NCBI GenBank assembly: GCA_965662355.1
Contig: CBFIHP010000001.1
Span: forward strand, 535,106-599,105
From: GCA-2683825 sp965662355
Lineage (GTDB): Bacteria > Planctomycetota > UBA1135 > GCA-002686595
Length of the DNA: 64,000 nt
Direction: 5' to 3'
The notes beneath the pieces were generated by a model, which saw nothing but the letters and a program-made list of their open reading frames with translations, ran no database searches and was not told where the DNA came from. The translations under genes and the position numbers were made by a program. Positions 9,901 through 16,864 of the stretch are shown here, piece by piece. How positions within the stretch are numbered: the first letter of the stretch is position 1; every line of letters begins with the position of its first letter.

Positions 9901-12490
9901 ACTCAGCCGCCGGGGCCGGTTCGTTGGCCGTGATGTAGTTGAGCTTGGTATTTCCGTCCGAACCGCCCGGGCCCGTCGCGGTCAACGTGACCGTGTACGT
10001 GCCGACCGCCGTGTAGGTGTGCGAGGGGTTCTGGAGCGTCGAGGTGCCCGCGTCGCCGAAGTTCCACGCCCAACTCGTAACGGCCCCTGAACTGACGTCG
10101 TTGAAGGCGACTGTCAGCGGAGCGTCACCCGTTGTGGGCGTACCCGTGAAATCGGCTACGGGGGCCGGTTCGCTGACCGTGATGTAGCCGATCTTCGTGT
10201 CCGTATCGGAACCACCCGATCCAGTCGAGGTCAGCGAGACGTTGTACGTGCCCGCGGTGGCATACGTGTGCGAGGGGTTCTGCAACATCGAAGTCGTCGC
10301 ATCGCCGAAGCTCCACGACCAACCCGTGACGACGCCACTCGTCATATCGGTGAAGTTGACAGTTAGCGGCAGAATGCCAGTGGTCGGCGTACCCGAGAAA
10401 CCAGCGACCGGCGGAAGCTCGCTGACCGTGATGTAGTTGAGCTTCGTGTTCGTGTCCGGTCCACCCGGTCCGGTCGCCGTCAGAGCGACCGTGTACGTAC
10501 CAGCGTTCGCGTAGGTGTGTGTCGGATTTTGGGCGATCGAAGTGTTCGCGTCGCCGAAGTTCCACGACCACGCAGTCACCATACCGGTGGTTGCGTCTGC
10601 GAACATGACGGTCAGGGGCAGGACGCCTGTCGTCGGCGTGCCCGTGAAGTCGGCCACGGGGGGCGGCTCGTTGACCGTGATGTAGTTGAGCTTCGTATCG
10701 CCGTCCGAACCACCCGGTCCGGTCGCGGTTAGCGTGACCGTGTACGTGCCGACGGCGGCGTACGTGTGCGAGGGGTTTTGCAGCGTCGACGTCCCAGCGT
10801 CACCAAAGGCCCACGACCAGGCCGTGACCGTGTTCGTCGACGTATCGGTGAAGCTGACGCTCAAGGGCGCCGCACCCGTTGTCGGTGTGCCGGTGAAGTT
10901 TGCCACGGGAGCCGGCTCGGTCACCGTGACGTAGTTGACCTTGGTCTCGCTGTCGGATCCACCAGGGCCCGTCGAGGTCAGAATGACCGAGTACGTTCCG
11001 ACCGCTGTGTAGGTGTTCGATGTGTTCTGGACGATCGATGTGTTCGTGTCGCCGAAGTTCCATGACCATGCCGACACGTTGCCGGTGGTGGCATCCGTGA
11101 AGTTGACGGTCAAAGGCGCTGGGCCGGTCAAGGGTGAGCCCGTGAAGCCCGCCACCGGGGGCGGTTCACTGACGATGATGTAGTTGAGCTTTGTCTCCCC
11201 ATCCGCCCCCCCCGGGCCGGTCGAGGTCAGCGTGACGGTGTACGTCCCCACCGCGGCGTACGTGTGTGAGGGATTCTGGGCGATCGAGGTATTCGTGTCG
11301 CCGAAGTTCCACGACCACCCCGAGACGGCGCCCGTCGTCGCGTCCGTGAAAGCGACGCTCAGAGGAGCCGCGCCGGAGAGCGGCGTGCCGGAGAAGTCCG
11401 CTACCGGAGGCGGTTCGCTGACGGTGATGTAGTTGAGTTTCGTATCACCGTCCGAGCCCCCCGGCCCGGTTGCCGTCAACGTGACCGTGTACGTCCCTGC
11501 TGCCGAATAGGTGTGCGAGGGGTTCTGCAGCAACGATGTCGTGGCATCGCCGAAGGCCCAGGACCATCCGGTAACTGCCCCGGTGGAGCTGTCGGTGAAC
11601 CCGACTGTCAAAGGAGCCACGCCGGTCGTCGGTGTTCCCGAGAAGTTCGCCACCGGAGGCGGTTCACTGACGGTGATGTAGTTGAGCTTGGTCTCCCCAT
11701 CCGATCCGCCGGGTCCGGTCGAGGTCAACGTGACGGTGTACGTTCCCGCACCTGCGTAGGTGTGCGCGGGGTTTTGAAGGATCGACGTTCCCGCATCGCC
11801 GAAGTTCCAGGACCAGGCGCTGGCGGCGCCCGTCGTCGAATCGGTGAACGTGACCGAGAGCGGAGCCACACCCGTCGTCGGTGTTCCCGAGAAGTTCGCC
11901 ACCGGGGGCGGCTCGTTGACGGTGATGTAGTTGGCCTTGGCCTCGGGATCGGACCCCCCCGGTCCGGTCGAGGTCAAGGTGACCGTGTACGTGCCCGCAC
12001 CGGTGTAGGTGTGCGCGGGGTTCTGGAGCGTGGACGTGGCCGCGTCCCCGAAGCTCCACGACCAGGAGCTCACGTTGCCGGTCGTCGCGTCGGTGAAGGT
12101 CACCGCCAGGGGTGCCGTGCCCGTCGTCGGTGTGCCAGAGAAGTCGGCTACCGGCGCTGGGTCCGTCACCGAGATGTAGCTGGTCTTCGTGTTCGTGGCG
12201 GATCCACCGGGACCGGTGGATGTCAACGCGACCGTGTAGGTGCCTACCGCAGTGTACGTGTGATTGGGGTTTTGCGCCGTCGACGTGCCCGCGTCACCGA
12301 AGGTCCAGGACCAAGCCGTGACGGTTCCGGTCGTGGCGTCGGTGAAGGAAACGGCGAGGGGAGCCGCGCCGGATGTCGGCGTGCCTGAGAACTCCGGAAC
12401 GGGGGCCTGGGACCAGGCCGTCGAGGCGGAAATCAGGGCGAAGAGAAGGCACAGGGGGAGCCTGCGGGGGCCACTTCGGGGGGTGAGCAT
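3965..12490 (-). CDS. Giant secreted protein with 30 PKD domains
   Basis: A 2841-residue exported protein. Residues 1-28 are a Sec signal peptide (hydrophobic core LPLCLLFALISAS, cleavage after AWS). Residues 31-2435 are 29 tandem PKD domains, each with the W.WxFGD core, the QNPxHxY segment and a GTYTVxLT strand. Domain 29 starts at residue 2355, exactly 28 x 83 residues after domain 1. Residues 2436-2761 form a different domain with no family I recognise (starts near IEDPSFE, rich in aromatic and glycine residues, resembling extracellular beta-sandwich regions). Residues 2762-2841 are a 30th, more divergent PKD domain that ends the protein. There is no sortase, PEP-CTERM or T9SS tail. PKD domains are Ig-like rods; the protein is probably a surface adhesin or stalk, but that is inference. 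The N-terminal repeats look more alike than the C-terminal ones, suggesting recent expansion at that end. Confidence 0.9.
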   Translation of the reverse strand: MLTPRSGPRRLPLCLLFALISASTAWSQAPVPEFSGTPTSGAAPLAVSFTDATTGTVTAWSWTFGDAGTSTAQNPNHTYTAVGTYTVALTSTGPGGSATNTKTSYISVTDPAPVADFSGTPTTGTAPLAVTFTDATTGNVSSWSWSFGDAATSTLQNPAHTYTGAGTYTVTLTSTGPGGSDPEAKANYITVNEPPPVANFSGTPTTGVAPLSVTFTDSTTGAASAWSWNFGDAGTSILQNPAHTYAGAGTYTVTLTSTGPGGSDGETKLNYITVSEPPPVANFSGTPTTGVAPLTVGFTDSSTGAVTGWSWAFGDATTSLLQNPSHTYSAAGTYTVTLTATGPGGSDGDTKLNYITVSEPPPVADFSGTPLSGAAPLSVAFTDATTGAVSGWSWNFGDTNTSIAQNPSHTYAAVGTYTVTLTSTGPGGADGETKLNYIIVSEPPPVAGFTGSPLTGPAPLTVNFTDATTGNVSAWSWNFGDTNTSIVQNTSNTYTAVGTYSVILTSTGPGGSDSETKVNYVTVTEPAPVANFTGTPTTGAAPLSVSFTDTSTNTVTAWSWAFGDAGTSTLQNPSHTYAAVGTYTVTLTATGPGGSDGDTKLNYITVNEPPPVADFTGTPTTGVLPLTVMFADATTGMVTAWSWNFGDANTSIAQNPTHTYANAGTYTVALTATGPGGPDTNTKLNYITVSELPPVAGFSGTPTTGILPLTVNFTDMTSGVVTGWSWSFGDATTSMLQNPSHTYATAGTYNVSLTSTGSGGSDTDTKIGYITVSEPAPVADFTGTPTTGDAPLTVAFNDVSSGAVTSWAWNFGDAGTSTLQNPSHTYTAVGTYTVTLTATGPGGSDGNTKLNYITANEPAPAAEFTGSPTSGVAPLTVNFTDATTNMVTSWLWSFGDGGMSTLQNPSNTFTTVGTYTVSLTATGPGGVDTQTKPGYITVGNAPPVAQFTGSPLSGSFPLNVTFTDQSTGVVTGWSWTFGDGGTSLLQNPTHTYNSAGTFAVALTATGPGGSDTNTKLAYVMVTDPPPVANFTGTPTSGIAPLAVNFADATTGNVTAWSWTFGDGSTSMLQNPNHTYTTDGTYTVTLTSTGPGGGNTNTKTDYITVAIALPVAEFSGTPTSGGSPLNVAFTDLSAGAVTSWSWTFGDASSSSLQNPTHTYTALGTYAVSLSATNSSGSDLETKLGYISVTDNPPIAAFSGVPVSGVTPLNVLFTDFSMGTVTNWAWSFGDGGTSTAQNPAYTYSTAGTYAVSLTVSNGGGSDTDTKLNYITVTQGPPAAAFSASTTSGPAPLAVSFTDMTTGLVSNWSWDFGDLGTSNLQNPSNAYTDPGTYTVTLTAMGPGGIDSEIKHNYISVTETPPDAEFLGAPSSGVAPLTVAFTDMTAGTVTAWSWAFGDSGVSAQQSPVHTYSLPGTYTVTLTSSGPGGSDSVAKANYITVGEPVPVAEFIGVPLTGVAPVTVSFTDQSVGNITAWSWNFGDLNTTTQQNPANTYATAGTYTVSLNVTGPGGVDNETKADYIVITEPAPNANFAGTPLTGQAPHTVNFTDLSSGAVTAWSWNFGDLGTSTAMNASHTYTDAGTYSITLTAIGPGGTDSRTRPNYVTVTEAPPVAEFSGSPTEGVDPLSVVFTDFSTGTITSWLWNFGDASTSTGQEPTHVYTVVGTYTVSLTVTGPAGSDGETKVDYISVVEPPPTAEFFGSPLAGIGPLSVSFLDQSTGGITSWSWDFGDLGASTVQHPIHTYTSAGTFTVRLTVQGLGGIDTETKTNYVTVGEPPPTAEFSGAPLNGSAPLSVSFTDFSSGTTTSWSWAFGDGGSSSQQHPTHIYNTPGAYAVSLTVTSSGGADTETKLNYISVLPAIPAANFVASATVGAAPMNVSFTDLSTGSITSWAWDFGDLGTSSLQNPTHAYLGAGTYTVTLTIKGPGGIDTDMKTDYITVADAPPAADFAGAPVSGTIPLTVNFTDLSTGVVTGWLWTFGDGGTSFLQNPSRTYSIAGTYTVTLTATGPGGPHVETKVDYVTASDQPPIAGFIGSPISGMAPLAVSFTDQTAGLVTSWSWDFGDLETSALQNPVHTYAAEGSYSVTLTATGPGGSDDETRSGYIIVGEQAPQAEFLGTPLAGVAPLTVSFSDQSTGTITGWSWNFGDLTTSIQQDPTHIYSDPGTFTVSLTVVGPGGATTETKPNYVTVGAPSPAAEFSGAPRAGGSPLTVFFTDFSTGNVTSWNWTFGDGNSSNQQNPAHIYTMAGNYTVSLTVTSPGGGDTETKLGYVTVGDAQPVAAYSATPLSGFAPLTVTFTDASMGGVSTWLWDFGDLGTSTLQDPVHIFQTQGTYTVSLTVMNGIGIDSEVKVDYVAVTEPPPNAIFTAAPRNGAAPLAVSFSDESSGNITTWAWNFGDGGMSNLENPMYIYTIAGTYTVSLQVNSLGGVDSQVRVDYITISPPTIEDPSFEQQIAGTAPAFPWSITNGLDHVIQPDGVAVDNGMPADLDNWADLSALGTTASLPPSNPGGVGSLPVGAAGIQQDFNYDPTRSVLIFDTAFLRSEPGMAAASNDFMSVDVSDGVTSYNLYYADTFSTFPNVSARYGLPMTDIAHTQADMTDLYPAADTNTVLTLYIQVGNGGDGNDPSRGYIDRIALSSYATASLRNGLGVNPLFYVAPPPVIGSLWSGQIDTEGHPGAGFTFIFFYSDPFEGFIVPNSGEILYNPASTFYLATAVPANGGITLHNLMLPNSLNFVGLPVSSQGYITGGGYKEYTNAVDMSANVAANGQPPAASFTVSTNMGTVPLPVSFTDTSTGVFSEWNWDFGDGNISILQNPAHVYTTPGTYTISLHIIGPGGFDVTHQYNAVVVQ
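5186..12400 (-). repeat. 29-unit tandem repeat, 249-bp period, encoding PKD domains
   Basis: Twenty-nine in-frame units of 83 codons lie head to tail. By position, unit 1 begins at residue 31 and unit 29 at residue 2355, so there is no net insertion or deletion over 28 unit lengths. Most linkers between units read VSEPPP or VTEPAP. Units 3, 4, 7 and 10 are especially alike (SDG[EDN]TKLNYIT), while units from about 14 on differ more from one another. Confidence 0.9.
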
Positions 12491-12529
12491 GGCGGTCTGG
12501 GGGGTTCAGAGGGGCGGGGGGAGACCGCC
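12491..12529 (-). promoter_or_regulatory. Leader hairpin abutting the start of the PKD gene
   Basis: An 8-bp inverted repeat (GGCGGTCT at 12491-12498, AGACCGCC at 12522-12529) flanks a 23-base C-rich (mRNA sense) loop. One arm directly touches the ATG of the giant PKD gene, and no Shine-Dalgarno sequence is visible. The structure could limit or time translation initiation. A TAGAAT box at about 12534-12539 on the minus strand could be a -10 element. The function is inferred. Confidence 0.4.
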
Positions 12530-12661
12530 CTCGATTCTAGGTGGATTGGCCGTTTTGGGGGGAAAAACTGACCGTCCAGACTTCCTTCTGGCGTTCGAGA
12601 GTGCTCTTGCCGAGTTCGGGTTTCCCCGGCCCCAGAACCCTCAATTGGCAAGCGCGGGCTG

Positions 12662-12687
12662 AAAAGGGGCGAGGACCCCCCCTTTTT
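12662..12687 (+). terminator. GC-rich hairpin with T tract ahead of tag
   Basis: AAAAGGGG (12662-12669) can pair with CCCCTTTT (12679-12686), followed by a further T. It looks like an intrinsic terminator on the plus strand but has no plus-strand gene before it. It may be an attenuator in the tag leader or chance. Confidence 0.3.
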
Positions 12688-12703
12688 CTACGATGCCCTG
12701 GCA

Positions 12704-13315
12704 ATGAATCGACCCGAGCCGAAACGCTGCTACTGGTGTGGCAGCGATCCCGAATACCAGCGCTACCACGACGAGGAGTGGGGCTTTCCGGTCGCCGACG
12801 ACACGCGCCTCTTCGAGAAGATGAGCCTCGAGGGTTTCCAGGCCGGGCTCAGCTGGCTGACGATCCTGCGCAAACGCGAGAACTTCCGCCGTGCCTTCAA
12901 GGGCTTCGAAATCGAGCGTGTCGCGCGATTCAACGAGCGTAGCGTCGCTCGGCTGCTGGAGGATGCGGGCATCGTGCGCCATCGCGGCAAGATCGAGGCC
13001 GCCATCGGAAACGCCCGCTGTGTGCGCAAGCTGCGCGATAACGAAGGCTCGCTGGCCGCCTTCATCTGGCGCTTCCAGCCGGATTCGAGGACACGCCCGC
13101 GCCGCATGACGAAGCAGGCGCTGCACGCCCTGAGCGAGACGCCCGAGTCACGCGCGCTGTCGAAGGAGCTGAAGGCGCGGGGCTTTCGGTTCGTCGGCCC
13201 GACCACCATGTACGCCTTCATGCAGGCCATGGGCTTGGTCAACGACCACCTCGGGGTCTGCGCTACGCGTGAATCCGTGGAGCAAGCCCGGGCCCGGTTT
13301 CGCGTCCCGGTTTGA
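12704..13315 (+). CDS. tag: DNA-3-methyladenine glycosylase I
   Basis: A 203-residue protein that closely follows the Tag family along its whole length. It removes 3-methyladenine from alkylated DNA in base-excision repair. Family hallmarks are visible: the N-terminal RCYWCGSDP...YHDEEWG segment (Cys9, Cys12, His22), LFEKMSLEGFQAGLSW, the catalytic-region ILRKREN, the helix-hairpin-helix-like DAGIVRHRGKIEAAIGNA, and the C-terminal NDHLGVC. The conserved zinc ligands of Tag (an N-terminal Cys and His plus the C-terminal HxxxC) are present. Length is only slightly above the usual 187. No partner repair gene sits next to it; the next gene is a stand-alone receiver. Confidence 0.95.
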   Translation: MNRPEPKRCYWCGSDPEYQRYHDEEWGFPVADDTRLFEKMSLEGFQAGLSWLTILRKRENFRRAFKGFEIERVARFNERSVARLLEDAGIVRHRGKIEAAIGNARCVRKLRDNEGSLAAFIWRFQPDSRTRPRRMTKQALHALSETPESRALSKELKARGFRFVGPTTMYAFMQAMGLVNDHLGVCATRESVEQARARFRVPV

Positions 13316-13422
13316 TCTGCTGAACAGGCGTTCTCGACCCCCTCAGGGCCGCTCATCTCCGAAGAGAGCCAAATCCTCAGCTGCGGTTCAACACGCGAAA
13401 GAAAAGTGCCGATGGGGTGTCC

Positions 13423-13842
13423 ATGCCTGAGCTTGACTCCAGGTCAGCTGCGTCCACGGCGTCATCAGCAGAATCCCAAGCCCCCCCCGTGAGGATCCTG
13501 CTGGTCGAAGACGATGACAGCGTGCGCGACATCACCCAGCGGCTCCTCGAGGCGCGGGGCTATCGCGTCTGCTGCGCGGCCAGCGGTCGCCAAGGCGTCG
13601 ATGCCTACCAGGCCGACCCGAGGGCCTTTGACCTCGTGCTCGTCGATCGCAACATGCCCGACATCGACGGGATAGCGGCTCTCTGCGAGATGCGCCGCGT
13701 CAACGCCGATGTGCGTGCCCTGCTGATGAGCGGCATGACCATGACGGATATACCGACCGAGGCGTTACCCACGGGTTTCCTGATGAAGCCCTATGGCATC
13801 GACGATCTCCAGGCCGCAGTCGTCGCGGCTCTGGCGGCCTGA
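13423..13842 (+). CDS. Stand-alone response regulator receiver domain
   Basis: The protein is one CheY-like REC domain after a short serine/alanine-rich N-terminal tail. Numbered from the upstream GTG at 13417, the acidic pair is in LLVEDDD (residues 28-34), the phospho-accepting aspartate is Asp77 in LVLVDRNMPDIDG, the conserved Ser/Thr is Ser105 (LLMSGM) and the lysine is Lys124 (MKPYG). The ATG at 13423 is taken as start; the GTG two codons upstream is possible. There is no output domain and no kinase alongside. The LMSGM and FLMKP features resemble receivers cut from hybrid histidine kinases. The gene ends one base before the stop of the convergent TraF-like gene. Confidence 0.85.
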   Translation: MPELDSRSAASTASSAESQAPPVRILLVEDDDSVRDITQRLLEARGYRVCCAASGRQGVDAYQADPRAFDLVLVDRNMPDIDGIAALCEMRRVNADVRALLMSGMTMTDIPTEALPTGFLMKPYGIDDLQAAVVAALAA

Positions 13843-13843
13843 T

Positions 13844-15055
13844 TCAGAGCGTCAGCGAGATCGTGATCCCAGCGCCGGCGCTGTTGTCTCCGACAAGCCC
13901 CACGAAGTCGAGGTTCACCACCTTGAAGGGAGCGAAGCCCACGCCGGCGGACAGGATGTCCGTGCGTGTTCCCTCGAGGTCGTGCGAAATCCCGGCGCGT
14001 ACCTTCAGCCAACCGAACGCGTCGAATTCGGCCCCTCCGCGGATGAAGCGGGTATTGTCCAGGCGATTGAAGCGCTTCTTGACCAGGAGATCCACGTCCG
14101 CCGCGAGGGTGAACCAGTCACTGCGAAAAGCAACTCCGCCAACGAGTCGCGGACCTAGCTCGTAGGTGAACATGCGACCGCTGGTCAGCACCGTGTCGAT
14201 TTCTTGGCTGACAAGATCCTGCCCCGCGAGCCCGATCGTCAGGAACGGAATGGGCTCGAAAGCGAGGCCCGCATCGACATTGAGCGTCATCTCGTCCCGG
14301 CGATAGACGTCGTCGGTGAGGTCATCGAAGGCATTGCCGTCCTCGAAGCTCGAGACACTGGCGGCATAGTTGAAGGTCTCGATGCGTTGAATTTTCGGCG
14401 TCACCCCGACCGAGAGCGGGCGCCCGAACACGTCGAACTTGTATGAGCTGGTCAACCCGACCTCGACCACCCCCGCGCCGATCACGACACCCTCGGAAGC
14501 CAGGTTCTCGAGGTCGACCGAAGTGCTCATCGGGTCGAGGATGATGTCTACGTCACCGTCATCGATATCGGGAAAGGCCTGACCGTCGACATAGGCGCGA
14601 GCCATGACGGCCAGTGCAAAGCCCTCGGAGGGAAGCGAAACCGAGATGCCGGTGCTCAGCCCGCCCTCGAGCGTGCGGCCATCCAGATCGCCTAGCTGCT
14701 GCGCAAGCGTGGGGCGCATGGCGTTGGCGGCCAAGATGCTGTCCAGGTCCCCAAGGTCGAGCAGGGTCTGAATCTGCGTCAACGTGTCCTGAAACGCATC
14801 CAGCGAATCCAGGAGGTGATCTTGATCCTCGCTGATCGCCTCGAAGTAGGGCAAGACGAGCGCAAAATCCTCGTTCTTGCCGTGGTGCGAGAGCAGAGCC
14901 GGATTGGTGAACGCCGCCGTCGAGTGGTGCGAAGAGGCGACCCCGACGCCCCCCATGGCACGGTCCCGTGATCCGGAGCCCTGGGCATGGAGCGAGGTGG
15001 GGACGAGCAAGAGGGCGAGCGAAACGCCGACGTGAACCAAAGGATTCGTGTTCAT
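13844..15055 (-). CDS. TraF-like outer-membrane beta-barrel protein
   Basis: A 403-residue exported protein. The signal peptide is residues 1-25 (VSLALLLVPTSLHAQG). The mature start GSGSRDRAMGGVGVASSHHSTAAFTNPALL carries the AMGG/NPA pattern of FadL/TraF-type outer-membrane porins and fits the conjugal transfer TraF_2 (PF13729) family as found outside plasmids. Beta strands alternate through the rest, ending in GAGITISLTL, a plausible outer-membrane barrel terminus. No conjugation genes are nearby, so a role in conjugation is unlikely; an outer-membrane channel or scaffold is more likely. Convergent with the receiver gene. Confidence 0.7.
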   Translation of the reverse strand: MNTNPLVHVGVSLALLLVPTSLHAQGSGSRDRAMGGVGVASSHHSTAAFTNPALLSHHGKNEDFALVLPYFEAISEDQDHLLDSLDAFQDTLTQIQTLLDLGDLDSILAANAMRPTLAQQLGDLDGRTLEGGLSTGISVSLPSEGFALAVMARAYVDGQAFPDIDDGDVDIILDPMSTSVDLENLASEGVVIGAGVVEVGLTSSYKFDVFGRPLSVGVTPKIQRIETFNYAASVSSFEDGNAFDDLTDDVYRRDEMTLNVDAGLAFEPIPFLTIGLAGQDLVSQEIDTVLTSGRMFTYELGPRLVGGVAFRSDWFTLAADVDLLVKKRFNRLDNTRFIRGGAEFDAFGWLKVRAGISHDLEGTRTDILSAGVGFAPFKVVNLDFVGLVGDNSAGAGITISLTL

Positions 15056-15098
15056 ACGAGGAAGCCGGGCCGAGGCCGGGCACCTGTCTCACCATCGG

Positions 15099-16694
15099 CT
15101 ACGGACCTGGCTTTCCGTAGGTATTCCTCTCACCGCAGCCTTGCGATCCACACAGCTTCGCTTCGATGGCCCTCGACGTCGGCGTGATCGACAGTCCGCC
15201 CAACCCCGTGCAGCGGAGTTCGCGCGCCATGTTCTCGCTGATCTGACGGTGGGCATCGAGCACTTCGTCGAGCGGGATCAGGTGGTCGTAGCCCGCCAGG
15301 GCCATGTTGGCACAGGCGAGGGCGTTGGCCGCACCGGCTACGTTGCGTCCGAGACAGGGAGCCTCGACGCGCTTGGCCACCGGATCGCAAACGAGTCCCA
15401 GTACGTTTTGCAGCGCTTGACTGGCCGCCGACAGCCCCTGCGCCGCGTTGCCGCCGGCCAGCTCGATCAGAGCAGCTGCCGCCATCGCCGCCCCGGCGCC
15501 CGTCTCGGCCTGACAACCCCCCACCTCGGCTGCGAAACTCGAACGTGTGGCCGTGAACACGCCGATCAGGCCAGCGGCGAGCATCGCGCGCAGAATCACC
15601 TCCTCCGACGAGCCCAGAATGTCTGCCGCGGCTAGACAGGTGGCGGGGAAGGTGGCACACGAACCCGCGGTCGGTGCTGCAACGATGACTCCCATCGAGC
15701 TCTTCACCTCCATCAGCGCCGTGACATGGAGGATCGCACGATTGAGGATGCCTCCGTCCAGCAGCGCTCCGCGTTCGAGCTCGGCCGCGAAGCGATGGCT
15801 TTGGCGCGGTAGGATGCGGTTGGGATACTCGGTACCGGCCAGACCCTGGCGGACCCCTTCGCGCACGATCTTCAGAATCCCGCGCATCTGCGCAAAGACC
15901 GCATCGGGGCTGATCTCACCGCGCGCGGTCTCGTACTCCAATGCGAAGTCCGAGAGCTTGCTTTGAGAGGGATCGGAGTGAGCCACCATTTCACCGGCGT
16001 GCAGGAACGGAACCACGAGGCCCTTGCGCGAGAGCACGGGAAGAACGGGCGCGAGCCGGCGCGTGCGTTTCACGGCGGGCAGCGCTTGCAGATCCGCGCC
16101 GGCGACAAACGTCCGGGCCTTGACGAAGATCCGCACGGGGTCGGTACCCGCGACCCGAATCTCGTCGATCTCAGCGACACTCTTCAGCGCCGCTACCGTC
16201 GAGGTGCCATCGTCGCTGACGTCGAGCATCGTCACGGCATAGTCCCCAAGGAGCGAGACAGGCGTGCCATCGATCTCGATCACCTCGATCATGCCTCCGC
16301 CGCTCGAAACGGCGACCATTCGGTGCTCGTTGTCCCCCTTGAACAGCGTCAGTCGGTAGGTGTTCGGGTGGGCGTCATTCAGTTCAAGAACGCGAATCTC
16401 CACCGCGATCCCGGCAGCTCGAAGTGCTGCCGCTGAATCTGGCAAACGCGCATCGTCCGCTTCCCAGCCGAGCAGGCCTGCGAACAGGCCGATGTCCGAC
16501 CCCTGGCTCTCGTGGGTTGTCGCCAGCGAGCCCTGGGTGTCGAATTCGACCAACACACGCTCGAGCCCACCGTCGCAGAGGTCCCGGGCCAACCGGCCGA
16601 TGCGCACGGAGGCCGCGGAGTGGGAGCTGGACGGTCCGCGCATCACGGGGCCGACGACGTCGTTGAAGATACTGGGGGGCAGGGTGGCGGGCAT
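15099..16694 (-). CDS. sdaA: L-serine ammonia-lyase (iron-sulfur L-serine dehydratase)
   Basis: A single-chain enzyme of 531 residues that converts L-serine to pyruvate and ammonia. The N-terminal beta-chain domain contains GPSSSHSAASVRIGRLA (about residues 20-36); the C-terminal alpha-chain domain contains SSMGVIVAAPTAGSCATFPA and GGCQAETGAGAAMAAAA. Three cysteines, Cys394 (GGCQ), Cys436 (LVCDP) and Cys447 (APCLGRN), have the same spacing (42 and 11) as the known 4Fe-4S ligands of the E. coli-type enzyme. It is longer than E. coli SdaA (about 454 residues), mainly in the region between the two domains. It is divergent from the di-haem oxidoreductase cluster with about 170 bases between. Confidence 0.9.
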   Translation of the reverse strand: MPATLPPSIFNDVVGPVMRGPSSSHSAASVRIGRLARDLCDGGLERVLVEFDTQGSLATTHESQGSDIGLFAGLLGWEADDARLPDSAAALRAAGIAVEIRVLELNDAHPNTYRLTLFKGDNEHRMVAVSSGGGMIEVIEIDGTPVSLLGDYAVTMLDVSDDGTSTVAALKSVAEIDEIRVAGTDPVRIFVKARTFVAGADLQALPAVKRTRRLAPVLPVLSRKGLVVPFLHAGEMVAHSDPSQSKLSDFALEYETARGEISPDAVFAQMRGILKIVREGVRQGLAGTEYPNRILPRQSHRFAAELERGALLDGGILNRAILHVTALMEVKSSMGVIVAAPTAGSCATFPATCLAAADILGSSEEVILRAMLAAGLIGVFTATRSSFAAEVGGCQAETGAGAAMAAAALIELAGGNAAQGLSAASQALQNVLGLVCDPVAKRVEAPCLGRNVAGAANALACANMALAGYDHLIPLDEVLDAHRQISENMARELRCTGLGGLSITPTSRAIEAKLCGSQGCGERNTYGKPGP

Positions 16695-16864
16695 TGTGGG
16701 TCAGTCGGGTTCCTCGAGATGGGGAAGCAACTTCCTGTTTGGCGTTGCTGACCCAGCTCAGAGGCCCGATTATGTGCATTCGGACCCCTTTCCTAATCGC
16801 ACAAATGTGGGGTATGGTTAATGCGTACACCGCCCCGCGTCCCAAACCCCCGAGTGATTCGCCC

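Noticed and set aside
5186..12400. A regularly repeated block that might suggest a CRISPR array
   Set aside because: The period is 249 bases, the units are translated in frame as PKD domains and there is no spacer/repeat pattern.
13844..15055. A conjugation system around the TraF-like gene
   Set aside because: No relaxase, coupling protein or type IV secretion gene lies nearby; the family is also found as ordinary outer-membrane proteins.
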